63,127 nt of DNA from Bacteroidota bacterium (GCA_013288345.1 JABDCA010000015.1:1-63127), one strand, 5' to 3'; shown: positions 34,610 through 44,818, counted from the stretch's first letter. Notes: generated by a model from the letters alone, not told the origin. Numbers and translations are program-made.

Positions 34610-37051
34610 TTACTTTACAATTGAGGCAATCTTAGAATATAGCACCTCTGAATCAAACGGTTTAGAAATATAACCATTCATTCCAGACTTGTAACACCTT
34701 TCTTCCTCATTTGGCATAACGTGTGCTGTCATAGCCACAATGGGTACATTACTTTTAGGAGCCGGTAGGCTACTTCGTATCTTTTGTGCGGCTTCATACC
34801 CATCCATCTCAGGCATTTGTATATCCATTAAAACAATGTCAAAATCATCTTGCTTAATTTTCTCTATTGCTTCAACTCCGTTTTCAACTACTTCAACATT
34901 CCATCCCCAGTCGGTTAATACCTTTTTTGCCAGTAATTGGTTCATTGCATTATCTTCTACCAATAAAACATTCAACTCTTTTATATTATGTAAATTACCA
35001 TTTTGAACAACTTTATTAATGGGAGTAGATACTGAGTTCTTTTGGTATTTTATTCTGAAATAAAAGCAAGAACCCTTTCCTTCCTCACTCGAAACAGCAA
35101 CACTACCACCTTGCAATCCTGCTAATTGCTTAACAATAGTTAAGCCCAGGCCGGTCCCTCCATATCTCCTCGCTGTATCATTATTGGCTTGGGTAAATGC
35201 TTCAAATATGGTTGCTAATTTGTTCTTTGGTATTCCTATTCCGGTGTCCTTAACAGCAAACTCAAGTGCAATTTCATTGTTTTCTTCTGATAATAGTTTT
35301 ACATTAACAGCTACTCCGCCTTTAGATGTAAACTTTATAGCATTTGCAATAAGGTTGATCAATACCTGGTTTAATCTGGTAGAGTCGCCAATTAATTCAT
35401 CCGGTATTGATTTGTCCACATCAGCAGTTAGTTTAATTCCCTTTTCTAATGCCCTTGGAAGCATTAATTCTGTACTCATTGAAATAATCTGCGATAATTT
35501 GAAATCCCTCTGCTCGATAGGTATTTTGCCGGACCGCATCCGTGAAAAATCTAAAATATCATTAATAATTACAAGTAAGTTATCGCCTGACATTTTAATG
35601 GCTTCAAGGTATTGGTTCTGCTCTGGTGACAACGGAGTTTTAAGCATAATATCCGTAAATCCCACAATAGCATTCATAGGTGTACGTATCTCATGGCTCA
35701 TATTGGCCAAAAATTGTTCCCCGATCCTCCTGGCTATTTCTGCTGTTTCTGCACGTTCCTTTTCTCTGCGTAGTTCTTCTTCCTTTTGTCTTTTCTCGGT
35801 TACATCACGAATAATAGAAAGCATTTGCATCCGTCCATCAATCTCTATGTTCCTCACTGTATATTCTATATCAATAATTACTCCATCCTTACGCATTATT
35901 TTCGTTTCGCCCGAACTCTGCTCTCTCTCGCCTGTTATGCGCTGTCGTAATTTTTCCGCCAATAATGTTTTTTCATCACCGGGTACAATACTCATAAAAG
36001 ATGGCAATTCAAGTATTTCTTCACGGGTGTAACCGTATATATTGCACACCGCATCATTCACATAAATTATTTTCTCTCCCTGGTTTATTGAAACGCCTTC
36101 CCCCATTTCACTCTCTGTTTTAAGCAGGGTTTCATAAAGGTCTTTCTGATTTCGCAAAGCCGCTTCAGCCTGCTTTTCCTCACTTATTTTTTGTTGAAGA
36201 TCGTCTATCATGTGATTAAAGGAAGTCGCTAAAAGGCCAATTTCATCACTCGAAAAAACTTTTGCTCTATCGCTAAAATCAGCTTTAGCAACTGTTTCAG
36301 CTATTCGCACTACTTCATTTATACCTTTTGATATTGCCCTGCTTACAGATATAGTAAGGAACAAACCGGTGAACTCAACAGTAATAGCAATTGAAAAAAG
36401 TATCTTTAAAATCAACCCTTCAATCCATCGGGAGCCCTCACCAAGTGTAGAAGAGAAATTATCTTCAAGCACTGTTAGTTTTTCATTTAATTCATATATC
36501 TGATCTTGTGTCTGATTAATTTTATCAACTGATACCTTTCCATAATACACTTCCGTATGCAGTCTTTCACCTAAATATTGAAGCATATCTAAAAAGTAAT
36601 CACCTCTTGTCCATATAGTTATTGCTTCGTTTATATAAGAAACGCCATGGAACCTTGTCAAAAGCTTTATTGTACCATCAATATCATCGGGGTTAAGATG
36701 GCCTTTAAGAAAACCATCACGAACACTATCTAAATTAGGGTCGGGCTTTAATAATTCCAATCTCGATTTTCTATCGCCCATTGGTACCGCTAATAATTTA
36801 ATGTATTGCTGGTAGTCTTTTTCGTTATGAGTATAGCCATATTTTGTAAGACTGTATACGGCATCTTTTTGCGCTTTCGACCAAAGGCCTTCTGCTTCTA
36901 CCAATGCCCTGGTAGAAGATAGCGTGTGTATCATAAATGAAAGGGTGAATAATTCAACGGCAATTAACAAAGCCATTATGCTTACAACAAAGTATAGCTT
37001 TTTAGTAAGCGATACATTCTTTAGCCACTTAAAAAACAAAAGTCGTTTCAT
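34610..37051 (-). CDS. Membrane hybrid sensor histidine kinase (sensor-HAMP-PAS-HisKA-HATPase-REC)
   Basis: An 813-residue sensor. One helix at about 18-40 and another at about 212-235 enclose a helical extracytoplasmic sensor of roughly 170 residues. Then HAMP (about 235-290), PAS (about 300-420), HisKA with His453 in NMSHEIRTPMNAIVGF, HATPase (N-box NLIANAIKF, G boxes DTGIGIP and GGTGLGL) and a C-terminal receiver with phosphoacceptor Asp743 in VLMDIQMPEMDG. It is transcribed away from the plus-strand signalling cluster that starts 330 bases beyond. Its kinase and receiver parts closely match those of the hybrid kinase at 40732, suggesting duplication. Signal unknown; a phosphotransfer partner such as the HPt of that hybrid is plausible. 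Confidence 0.92.
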   Translation of the reverse strand: MKRLLFFKWLKNVSLTKKLYFVVSIMALLIAVELFTLSFMIHTLSSTRALVEAEGLWSKAQKDAVYSLTKYGYTHNEKDYQQYIKLLAVPMGDRKSRLELLKPDPNLDSVRDGFLKGHLNPDDIDGTIKLLTRFHGVSYINEAITIWTRGDYFLDMLQYLGERLHTEVYYGKVSVDKINQTQDQIYELNEKLTVLEDNFSSTLGEGSRWIEGLILKILFSIAITVEFTGLFLTISVSRAISKGINEVVRIAETVAKADFSDRAKVFSSDEIGLLATSFNHMIDDLQQKISEEKQAEAALRNQKDLYETLLKTESEMGEGVSINQGEKIIYVNDAVCNIYGYTREEILELPSFMSIVPGDEKTLLAEKLRQRITGEREQSSGETKIMRKDGVIIDIEYTVRNIEIDGRMQMLSIIRDVTEKRQKEEELRREKERAETAEIARRIGEQFLANMSHEIRTPMNAIVGFTDIMLKTPLSPEQNQYLEAIKMSGDNLLVIINDILDFSRMRSGKIPIEQRDFKLSQIISMSTELMLPRALEKGIKLTADVDKSIPDELIGDSTRLNQVLINLIANAIKFTSKGGVAVNVKLLSEENNEIALEFAVKDTGIGIPKNKLATIFEAFTQANNDTARRYGGTGLGLTIVKQLAGLQGGSVAVSSEEGKGSCFYFRIKYQKNSVSTPINKVVQNGNLHNIKELNVLLVEDNAMNQLLAKKVLTDWGWNVEVVENGVEAIEKIKQDDFDIVLMDIQMPEMDGYEAAQKIRSSLPAPKSNVPIVAMTAHVMPNEEERCYKSGMNGYISKPFDSEVLYSKIASIVK

Positions 37052-37381
37052 CTTGTACCTTAATGGGGATTATTACAAGAGCTGCAAATTTAAGGTTGCT
37101 AACCTATAAAAAGTTTTACTACGCTTGAAAGGTGTGAAGTTTTTTTTTGCATTCAAGATAATTAAATACATACTTCTTCTTTGCTTATACTATAACTTGT
37201 TATTGAAAGTTACAGAAACATCATTAGAAAATACCTATTTATTTGAAGAGGATGGTTATAACATACTGGTATTGACCAAAAACCGGATTGTACTTTAGCA
37301 ACCAGAAGCAAAAGTATTTATGCGATTTGTAACTTTTTGTATTATTGACGGTATAAATCAATATGAAAAACCCCCAACCTC
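37052..37381. other. 330-base divergent gap between hybrid kinase and LytTR regulator
   Basis: AT-rich. A minus-strand TAAATTTG -7 box at 37085-37092 lies 34 bases upstream of the kinase start and probably drives it. A run of T residues lies near 37140. On plus, a 13-codon frame (MKNPQPHELYNCR, 37363-37404) overlaps the start of the LytTR gene in another frame and could affect its translation. No clean -33/-7 pair is seen for the plus-strand gene. Confidence 0.5.
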
Positions 37382-38071
37382 ATGAATTGTATAATTGTAG
37401 ATGACGATGATACGTCGAGAACTGCGCTTACGCAGATAGCCAAGCAGGTTGATTACCTTACAGTAATAAAAACCTGCTCAAACCCTTTAGATGCTATAAG
37501 TACTCTGAAGAATGAAGATATTGATTTGCTATTTCTGGATATTGAAATGCCGGAGATGAATGGAATGGATATGCTTAAAGCGCTTGACAACAGGCCACAT
37601 GTAATACTTACTACGTCGCATAAAGAATATGCACTTGATGCATACGATCTGAATGTTATAGATTACCTAGTAAAGCCTGTAACGCTTCCGCGCTTCCTTA
37701 AGGCCATGGCTAAAATAAAAAACTCAGCCAATAACCACGACCAGGTGACTCCCGGACAGGATTTCTTCTTTATTAAAAAAGATTCGGTGCTTACCAAAGT
37801 GCCCGTTAAAGATATTTTTTGGATTGAAGCCTTGGGCGATTATATTACTATACACACCAAAGACCAACGCTTTATTCTTCATGCCACACTAAAATCGCTC
37901 GAAGGCAAGTTGCCTGCAAATAAATTTGTGAGGGTACACCGTTCCTATATAGTTCAACTTGATAATGTAAAAAAAGTGGAGGACACCACTATTTTCATAA
38001 ACGATGTGTCTATTCCGGTAGGTGCTTTATATAAAGATAATTTCATTAAGCGTCTTAACCCTCTACAATAG
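37382..38071 (+). CDS. LytTR-family response regulator
   Basis: A 229-residue two-domain regulator. The receiver (1-118) has the acidic pocket in IVDDDD, phosphoacceptor Asp53 in LLFLDIEMPEMNG, the conserved Thr in VILTTSHKEYAL and Lys in DYLVKPV. The LytTR DNA-binding domain (about 125-227) shows WIEALGDYITIHT and FVRVHRSYIV. This is the only DNA-binding protein in the signalling island, so it is the natural transcriptional output for one of the nearby kinases. LytTR regulators often pair with LytS-type kinases, none of which is here. Confidence 0.93.
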   Translation: MNCIIVDDDDTSRTALTQIAKQVDYLTVIKTCSNPLDAISTLKNEDIDLLFLDIEMPEMNGMDMLKALDNRPHVILTTSHKEYALDAYDLNVIDYLVKPVTLPRFLKAMAKIKNSANNHDQVTPGQDFFFIKKDSVLTKVPVKDIFWIEALGDYITIHTKDQRFILHATLKSLEGKLPANKFVRVHRSYIVQLDNVKKVEDTTIFINDVSIPVGALYKDNFIKRLNPLQ

Positions 38072-38300
38072 GTTAAATAGGGTTCACCTTCCGTTTTGTT
38101 CCTTTTATTGACGATTTAACCCTGTTTACCGAAAAACTATTCTGTTTTGTTTAGATAAAGAATAACTTAGAGACAGTTAAGATATAGGTTAAAACAAAGA
38201 ATAAAAGGCATTTTAGCACAAAACAAATTGCTGATTATTAATGAATTAGATGCTTGTAAAGTGCAATATGGAAAGAGTAATTACATTTAAACAGCTCATT

Positions 38301-38753
38301 ATGAACAGCTACAAAACAACGGCCCCAATTAACATACTGCTTGTAGAAGATAATCCTGCCGATATTAGGCTTACACAAGAAGTATTTAAAGAGGGCCGGA
38401 TACGTAACACACTTAATGTAGCTATGGATGGGGAAGAAGCACTTTTATACCTTAGGAAACTTGGTAAATATGCTGATGCAGAAACTCCAGATTTAGTATT
38501 ACTCGATCTTAATCTGCCCAAAAAGGATGGCCGCACAGTACTGGCAGAAATAAAAGCCGACCAAAACCTTAAATTCATTCCGGTAATAATACTTACAACA
38601 TCTGCTGCCGAACAGGATATTTTAAATACATACGCCCATCATGCCAATTGTTATATAATGAAACCTGTTGACCTGGCACAGTTTATTAATGTAGTCCGGT
38701 CAATTGAAGAATTCTGGCTCACCATTGTAAAATTACCCAAGAAAGAAGAATAG
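38301..38753 (+). CDS. Rcp1-like single-domain response regulator
   Basis: A 150-residue receiver with no output domain. ATG 38301 is chosen; an in-frame ATG at 38250 would add 17 residues without family match. Motifs: NILLVEDNPADIRLTQEVF, phosphoacceptor Asp69 in LVLLDLNLPKKDG, ILTTSAAEQD and CYIMKPVDLAQF. The pattern EDNPADIRL...DLNLPKKDG is that of cyanobacterial Rcp1 and relatives, which serve phytochrome-like kinases of the type encoded next (SHDLQEPLRT). It lies 17 bases before that kinase gene, so the two probably form a kinase-receiver pair. Confidence 0.92.
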   Translation: MNSYKTTAPINILLVEDNPADIRLTQEVFKEGRIRNTLNVAMDGEEALLYLRKLGKYADAETPDLVLLDLNLPKKDGRTVLAEIKADQNLKFIPVIILTTSAAEQDILNTYAHHANCYIMKPVDLAQFINVVRSIEEFWLTIVKLPKKEE

Positions 38754-38770
38754 TTCTCCCCTCACATACC

Positions 38771-40726
38771 ATGAAAAACCTAAAAGAGTATACTAAATAC
38801 CTTCGTGAAAACCGGCTTAGAGATTTTTCTGTTTATTATATCGATGAAGTAAAGAGGCTGGAGATCCCATTAGTTAACCTTATTATTAAAAAAGGTATAA
38901 TTAAGAGCCTTACTGATGAAAGTTCAATTACAATGACTATGGAAAGCATGGGGCGATTCTTGGTTTCGTTGGAAGATGGCACCATGATTGAAAACACGCG
39001 CAAGAGCTTAAAATTATGGGAAGAAGGAAAAATACCTATGCCCGGAATTGGTAAAAACGATATTCTTCCTTCCGATCTTATTTTAATATATGCAGCTCAA
39101 AAGAAAGCAGTTTTTCATTTTCTACCCGATTTTTCTAACGACTCCAGAGAATCTATATCAATAATTCAGGCCATTGAAGAATTCTTTACCAATGCGGAGA
39201 ATGAAGCTGTGCAGATGCTGTTTAAAATACAAAAAGAGACGGAACTGCAGCTATCAGAATCTGATAGCATAAAACAACGGCTTTTAGCTATTGCAGAAGC
39301 CAGTTCAGATTTTATTGGATTTGCTGATGCAAAGGACCAGCATATTATGTACATAAACCAGTTAGGTAGAAAAATGACGGGTATTGGTAAAGATGAAGAT
39401 GTAACTAAGTATAAGATTGCAGATGTACACCCGGAATGGACCAACAAAATGTTCCGCAATGAAATTATACCTGTAGCTATTAAAAATGGCTTATGGGAAG
39501 GGGAGTGTGCCTTTATTGACCGTAAAGGCAGAGAAACTCCGGTTTCGATGATACTTATGGCACATAAGAATGCTGAAGGGGAGTTAGAATATTTTTCAAC
39601 CATATCGCGCGATATAAGGGAGCAGAAGTTTGCAGAACAGGAATTAAAATCGGTAAATAGTTTTCTTGATTCGGTATTAGAGAATATTCCGAATATGGTA
39701 TTTGTAAAAGACGCGTACGATTTAAGGTTTGTACGTTTTAACAAAGCCGGAGAGAAATTATTAGGCCACTCTAAAAAAGAACTGCTCGGTAAAAACGATT
39801 ATGATTTTTTTCCGAAAGAGCAAGCCGATTTCTTTACTGAAAAAGACAATGCTGTTTTAAATCAGAATGATATTGTAGATGTGCCTGAAGAACCAATTGA
39901 GACAAAGAATGGGCAGAGATGGCTCCATACTAAAAAAATACCCATTCTGAGCCCTGCCGGTAGGCCTCGTTACCTTTTAGGTATATCTGAAGACATTACT
40001 GATATAAGGCGTGCGAAGCTTGACCTTGAACAAAAAACAAAAGAACTGGAAAGATCAAACTCCGAATTGGAACAGTTTGCATACGTGGCATCACATGACT
40101 TACAAGAGCCCCTGAGAACTATTAGCAGTTATGTACAATTACTTGCCAGCCGCTATAAAGATAAGCTGGACAAAGACGCCAATGAGTTTATTGAGTTTGC
40201 CATTGATGGAAGTAAAAGAATGAGGTTGCTTATAAACAGTCTTCTTGAATATTCACGTGTTAATAGAATAAAGCCATTTGAGTGGATTGAAATTACAGAT
40301 GTGTTAAAAGAGATACAGGTGGATATGAAAGAGCAGATAAAAGAAGCCGGGGTGAATATAAAACATAATGGCCTGCCTAAAATATATGGCGATACGGTGT
40401 TAATTGGCCAGCTTTTTCAAAACCTTATTGGCAATGCTATAAAATTCAGAAGTGATAATAACCCTGAAATAAAAATATCTGGTAAAAGGAAAAATGGCGA
40501 ATATATATTTTCGGTTGAAGACAATGGTATTGGAATAAATAAAGAGTATTCCGAAAAAATATTCATCATATTTCAACGCTTGAATAGCAGGGAAAAATAC
40601 CCAGGTACAGGTATAGGGTTAAGCATTTGTAAGAAAATTGTAGAACGCCATGGTGGTAAAATTTGGGTAGAGTCAGAACCCGGTAAAGGTTCTAAATTTT
40701 ACTTTACTATTAAAGCTACTACCTGA
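38771..40726 (+). CDS. Soluble PAS-PAS histidine kinase, phytochrome-kinase type
   Basis: A 651-residue kinase without membrane helices. Residues 1-160 are an all-helical N-terminal domain resembling an RsbR-N-type sensor (LRENRLRDFSVYYIDEVKR). PAS domains span about 165-285 and 290-415; the second is well preserved (NMVFVKDAYDLRFVRFNKAG). HisKA carries His442 in ASHDLQEPLRT; the HATPase has NLIGNAIKF, EDNGIGI and PGTGIGLSICKKIVERHGG. No receiver is fused, which fits the separate Rcp1-like receiver just upstream. Only 5 bases separate it from the hybrid kinase downstream, so an operon is likely. Confidence 0.92.
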   Translation: MKNLKEYTKYLRENRLRDFSVYYIDEVKRLEIPLVNLIIKKGIIKSLTDESSITMTMESMGRFLVSLEDGTMIENTRKSLKLWEEGKIPMPGIGKNDILPSDLILIYAAQKKAVFHFLPDFSNDSRESISIIQAIEEFFTNAENEAVQMLFKIQKETELQLSESDSIKQRLLAIAEASSDFIGFADAKDQHIMYINQLGRKMTGIGKDEDVTKYKIADVHPEWTNKMFRNEIIPVAIKNGLWEGECAFIDRKGRETPVSMILMAHKNAEGELEYFSTISRDIREQKFAEQELKSVNSFLDSVLENIPNMVFVKDAYDLRFVRFNKAGEKLLGHSKKELLGKNDYDFFPKEQADFFTEKDNAVLNQNDIVDVPEEPIETKNGQRWLHTKKIPILSPAGRPRYLLGISEDITDIRRAKLDLEQKTKELERSNSELEQFAYVASHDLQEPLRTISSYVQLLASRYKDKLDKDANEFIEFAIDGSKRMRLLINSLLEYSRVNRIKPFEWIEITDVLKEIQVDMKEQIKEAGVNIKHNGLPKIYGDTVLIGQLFQNLIGNAIKFRSDNNPEIKISGKRKNGEYIFSVEDNGIGINKEYSEKIFIIFQRLNSREKYPGTGIGLSICKKIVERHGGKIWVESEPGKGSKFYFTIKATT

Positions 40727-40731
40727 ATAAA

Positions 40732-43533
40732 ATGAGTGATAAAGTAAGCATATTATTAATAGAAGATAATCCGGCCGATAGTGAACTGGTTAGGATATTC
40801 CTGAAAGGAATATATGTTGGAAAAGCAAACCAGGTTACCGCAGATTCTTTAGAAAAAGGGCTTAAATTGATAGAGAGTACGACTTTCGATGTGGTTATAC
40901 TTGATCTTTCGTTACCCGATAGCTGGGGGCTTGATACGTTTAGTAAACTGCATGTTAAAATACCCGATATACCCATTATAGTACTTACCGGTATTGAAGA
41001 TGAAAAAATTGGTATTGATGCAGTGAAAATGGGTGCCCAGGATTTTTTACTAAAGGGCAAAATAAAAGGCAGTGACCTGCAGCGCTCTATAAATTATAGC
41101 ATCGAACGACATAAGTTGTTGCAAGCCTTAGCGGAAAAAACAAATGCACTCTACCTTGAAAAACAAAAACTGGCTGAGGCTCAAAAACTGGCTCATATAG
41201 GCAGCTGGGAGTGGGATGTGGAGAACAAAACAATAAGCTGGTCAGATGAGTTTTACAGGATACATGGCATGGAGCCGCAAAAAGAAACACTATTGCCCGA
41301 AGTGCTTTTAAGCTATATCCATCCTGAGGATAGGGATTATGTAAGTAGTATAATACAGGATATTTCAAAAACTGCTAATCAACTAACATTTACCTATCGT
41401 ATTGTGCGTAAAGATGGAGCAGTAAGGACGCTTTATGCTGGTGGAGAAGTTATAAAAAATGATAAAGGCGAGGTAGTGAAAATTATAGGTACAGGACAAG
41501 ATGCTACTGACAGAGCACAAGAGGAGGAGATGGAAAAACTTGCAACAGCGGCAACAAAATCATTCAATTCGGTAATTATAGCAAATGGGCATGGGAATAT
41601 AGAATGGGTTAACGAAGGGTTTACAGCCCTTACCGGTTATAAGCTCGATGAAGTTAAGGGATCGCATGGCGAATCATTGCGGCATGGAGCCTCTACAGGT
41701 ATTTCGGAAAGTGCAAGTTATTACCAACGGGTCATAAAAGAAAAAATGCCCATAACATACGAGAGCAAAAACTATTCAAAACATGGTAAAGAGTATTGGA
41801 CCATTACAACACTTACGCCCGTACTGAACAGGAGTGGAGAAGTGAAGCGTATTATAGCTATTGATTCGGATATTACGCTGCGAAAACAAATGGAAGAAGA
41901 CCTTGTGCATGCGAATCAAATTGCCGAACACTCTCTCCTTAAAGGCAACAAAGCCTTAAATGACCTAATGAAGGCTAAGAAACAACTTGAAGAATCGGTA
42001 CGAGTTAAAGAGCAATTTTTGGCTAATATGAGCCATGAAATACGAACACCTATGAATGCCATTGTAGGTTTTACCGACCTCATATTAAAAACAAAATTAT
42101 CGCAAGACCAGAAGCAATATACCGATGCCATAAAAACTTCGGGAGAGAACCTTATCGTTATTATTAATGATATACTTGACTTCTCTAAAATACAATCGGG
42201 TAAAATACCATTTGAACAAATTGAATTCAGCATATCACAGGTAATCTCCACTCTAACTGAGTTGATGCTGCCAAAATCAATTGAGAAAAATATTAAGCTA
42301 TCCAAATCAATTGACAAAAAAGTACAGGATCGGTTAATTGGCGACCCTACCAGGCTAAATCAAATACTGCTTAATCTGGTTGGGAATGCTATTAAATTTA
42401 CTCAAAAGGGAGAAGTTAAGATAAGTGTTGAACTTGTTTCTGAAAGCAATGATGCTGTAACCATTAAATTCTCTGTTACCGATACGGGTATTGGCATATC
42501 GGAAGATAAATTGCCTAAAATTTTTGATGCTTTTACTCAGGCTACTAATGATACTACCCGCAAGTATGGCGGAACTGGGCTTGGCTTGGCTATTGTAAAA
42601 CAACTTATAGGCTTGCTTGGTGGCGAAATAAAAGTTACAAGCGAGGTAAATAAGGGTTCTGCTTTTTCATTTGACTTAACATATAAAAAGAATAATAAGA
42701 CTAACTCAGCTAAAAAGGTTGATTTAAAAATACCAGAAACTGAAACAAAAAGGGAGTTGAACATATTACTTGTAGAAGATAATACGTTAAACCAGATATT
42801 AGCTCAAAAGGTATTAACAGATTGGGGTTGGGTGGTTGAGATTGCCGATAACGGGCTTATAGCTGTAGAAAAAATTGAGAAGCAAAGTTTTGATTTGGTG
42901 CTAATGGATATACAGTTGCCCGAAATGGATGGATATGAAGCTACGCGCTATATAAGAGAGAAAATGGTACCACCAAAATCAGCCATTCCAATAATTGCAA
43001 TGACTGCGCATGCTATTTCGGGCGAAGAGGATAAGTGTTATAAAGTAGGGATGGATGGTTACATATCTAAACCTTTTAACCCGCAAAATCTGTATCAGAA
43101 AATACTATCAGTACTGAATTTAAATGGCAATGGTAAGCCTCATACAAACAATAATATACTCGATGTTATGACAAACAACAACCACCGTAAGCATACTGAT
43201 TTGACCTATTTGCTAAAGCTTGCAAATGGCAGTGATGAATTTATAGCTCAAATGCTGTCTTTGTTCATTGAGCAAACGCCAGATGCATTAGGGAAAATGG
43301 AGAAGTACTTGCAAGAACATGATTGGGAGTTGCTCAGTAAAGTGGCTCATAAAATGAAACCATCTATCATGTTCGTAGGCATTAAGGAATTGGAACAAGA
43401 TGTAAAAGCAATAGAAGATTATGCTTCTGAAAAGGCTAATCTAGATAAGCTGCCAGAAATGGTATCTCATGTCAAAACCATATGTAACGAGGCTATTGGC
43501 GAGCTAAAGGAAGAAATCTTGAATTTTAAATGA
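40732..43533 (+). CDS. Soluble hybrid kinase: REC-PAS-PAS-HisKA-HATPase-REC-HPt
   Basis: A 933-residue phosphorelay protein with no membrane helix. N-terminal receiver (about 4-125) with Asp58 in VVILDLSLPDSWG; PAS about 150-260 (AHIGSWEWDVENKTISW) and about 270-390; HisKA with His435 in NMSHEIRTPMNAIVGF; HATPase about 545-660; second receiver with Asp726 in LVLMDIQLPEMDG; and a C-terminal HPt domain with His873 in VAHKMKPSIMF. All steps of a His-Asp-His relay are in one chain, and the HPt could pass phosphate to the outputless receivers downstream. The N-terminal receiver could let other kinases control it. The gene lies inside the plus-strand operon. Confidence 0.93.
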   Translation: MSDKVSILLIEDNPADSELVRIFLKGIYVGKANQVTADSLEKGLKLIESTTFDVVILDLSLPDSWGLDTFSKLHVKIPDIPIIVLTGIEDEKIGIDAVKMGAQDFLLKGKIKGSDLQRSINYSIERHKLLQALAEKTNALYLEKQKLAEAQKLAHIGSWEWDVENKTISWSDEFYRIHGMEPQKETLLPEVLLSYIHPEDRDYVSSIIQDISKTANQLTFTYRIVRKDGAVRTLYAGGEVIKNDKGEVVKIIGTGQDATDRAQEEEMEKLATAATKSFNSVIIANGHGNIEWVNEGFTALTGYKLDEVKGSHGESLRHGASTGISESASYYQRVIKEKMPITYESKNYSKHGKEYWTITTLTPVLNRSGEVKRIIAIDSDITLRKQMEEDLVHANQIAEHSLLKGNKALNDLMKAKKQLEESVRVKEQFLANMSHEIRTPMNAIVGFTDLILKTKLSQDQKQYTDAIKTSGENLIVIINDILDFSKIQSGKIPFEQIEFSISQVISTLTELMLPKSIEKNIKLSKSIDKKVQDRLIGDPTRLNQILLNLVGNAIKFTQKGEVKISVELVSESNDAVTIKFSVTDTGIGISEDKLPKIFDAFTQATNDTTRKYGGTGLGLAIVKQLIGLLGGEIKVTSEVNKGSAFSFDLTYKKNNKTNSAKKVDLKIPETETKRELNILLVEDNTLNQILAQKVLTDWGWVVEIADNGLIAVEKIEKQSFDLVLMDIQLPEMDGYEATRYIREKMVPPKSAIPIIAMTAHAISGEEDKCYKVGMDGYISKPFNPQNLYQKILSVLNLNGNGKPHTNNNILDVMTNNNHRKHTDLTYLLKLANGSDEFIAQMLSLFIEQTPDALGKMEKYLQEHDWELLSKVAHKMKPSIMFVGIKELEQDVKAIEDYASEKANLDKLPEMVSHVKTICNEAIGELKEEILNFK

Positions 43534-43641
43534 CCTTTTCTATACCACTATTCCTGCCATTTAACTGCCTAAATCAGGCGTTAACCGAAAATAGGTAACT
43601 CTTCCACTGGTGCTGCGTACATTAGGTAAAACACAGCAGCC

Positions 43642-44157
43642 ATGAAAACAAAAGATTCTTTCTCAGTTTTCTTAGTCGACGACGACAAGATGTTTCTTTC
43701 GTCGCTAAAAAACACATTAAATTCTGAATTCAAATCGGGCCTTGAGATTTCTACCTTCTCTAATGGTGAGGAATGCCTGCAACATATAAATGGCAAACCC
43801 GACATTATTGTGCTTGATTACTTATTGAACGATGACAAACACCCTCAAGCCATGGATGGAATGAAAGTGCTTAAAGAAATTAAGAAAGTAGACTATCGTG
43901 ATATTTTAGTTATTATGCTTTCGGGCCAGGATAAATTACAAGTAGCTATAGATTCCATTAAAAATGGCGCTTATGAATATGTTGCTAAAAGTGAAAGCTC
44001 TTTTGTAAGAATACGAAACATCATTAAAAACGCTTTAGAAGGCATTAAGTCTGAACGCGATAATAGAACCTACCTGAAATGGAATGTTGCGCTTGGAATT
44101 ACCATTGTAGCAATACTGCTTATTGATGTAATTTACTATTACTTAGGCCATTTCTAA
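43642..44157 (+). CDS. Receiver-domain protein with C-terminal transmembrane anchor
   Basis: A 171-residue protein: receiver at 1-130, then one hydrophobic helix at about 146-168 (VALGITIVAILLIDVIYYYL) and a stub GHF. Receiver residues are intact: Asp13-15 in LVDDD, phosphoacceptor Asp59 in DIIVLDY, Ser in IMLSGQ, Lys in YVAKSE. The loop after Asp59 is extended (LLNDDKHPQAMDG). It carries Cys45 in GEEC, shared with three neighbours. No N-terminal signal is present, so the receiver should stay in the cytoplasm, held to the membrane by its tail. No output domain. Its stop overlaps the next start by one base (TAATG). Confidence 0.88.
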   Translation: MKTKDSFSVFLVDDDKMFLSSLKNTLNSEFKSGLEISTFSNGEECLQHINGKPDIIVLDYLLNDDKHPQAMDGMKVLKEIKKVDYRDILVIMLSGQDKLQVAIDSIKNGAYEYVAKSESSFVRIRNIIKNALEGIKSERDNRTYLKWNVALGITIVAILLIDVIYYYLGHF

Positions 44158-44705
44158 TGGAGGCGTTTATAGTTCCTTTACTCTTAATACGGTTAATGAT
44201 GACTAATAAGGGGCACATAAAAGAGATAGGAGACAGTCGGGTCTTTATTGTGGAAGATAATGATATGCACTCTCTTATGATGGATTACCTGCTTTCGAAA
44301 GAAACTATGGCAAACATCAAAAAATTCAAATCGGGCGAAGAATGTATTGAGAACCTGAATCTGAAGCCTGATGTGGTTATTCTCGATTATGGCTTACCCG
44401 GAATTAATGGTATACAAACCTTAATGCAAATAAAGAAGCATGATCCTGAAATACCTGTAATAGTGATAACAGGGAATACGGATGAAGAAGTAGCGCAAAA
44501 TTTCCTGGATGCTGGAGTATATGACTATATACAAAAAGAAGAGAATGCTTTTGAGCAGGTAAGCAAAGTAACTGACAGTATTTTGAATATAATGGCCCAA
44601 AAAGAGGCTAAAGTAGAGTATAGGCAAAGCATTGTATTTGGCTGGGGTATATTAATACTTGCAACATTAATAAGTATTATTTCATGGGTTCTGTTAAGAC
44701 ATTAG
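44157..44705 (+). CDS. Second receiver-domain protein with C-terminal transmembrane anchor
   Basis: A 182-residue protein: receiver at about 27-150 and a terminal helix at about 158-180 (IVFGWGILILATLISIISWV), ending LLRH. Asp77 in VVILDYGLPGINGI is the phosphoacceptor; acidic residues in IVEDND, Thr in VITGNT and Lys in YIQKEE complete the site. GEEC with Cys63 is shared with its neighbours. The start overlaps the stop of the previous gene; an alternative start at 44196 (MMTNKGH) would remove a hydrophobic 13-residue lead. Tail-anchored membrane receiver, partner unknown. Confidence 0.86.
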   Translation: MEAFIVPLLLIRLMMTNKGHIKEIGDSRVFIVEDNDMHSLMMDYLLSKETMANIKKFKSGEECIENLNLKPDVVILDYGLPGINGIQTLMQIKKHDPEIPVIVITGNTDEEVAQNFLDAGVYDYIQKEENAFEQVSKVTDSILNIMAQKEAKVEYRQSIVFGWGILILATLISIISWVLLRH

Positions 44706-44818
44706 CACATATTATTCAACCGCTGTAATATGCTATATACCGATGCTTACATAGCGTTTGACTAATAAATAAAACCATATCGCTTACTATACGTAAATTA
44801 GATAAAGAAGGAAGTAAA

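Noticed and set aside
35184..36032. Long plus-strand open frame of 282 codons inside the hybrid kinase gene
   Set aside because: It is antisense to HAMP-PAS-HisKA-HATPase coding sequence that is clearly real, has no recognisable domain, and its Ser/Ile-rich composition is what the complement of this coding frame would give.
39166..39744. 192-codon minus-strand frame within the PAS kinase gene
   Set aside because: Antisense shadow of a well-supported kinase; composition is Ser/Ile/Leu-rich with no domain.
44730..44818. Inverted repeat CATATTA/TAATATG (about 44709-44733) as a terminator
   Set aside because: AT-only stem without a following T-run; too weak to support.
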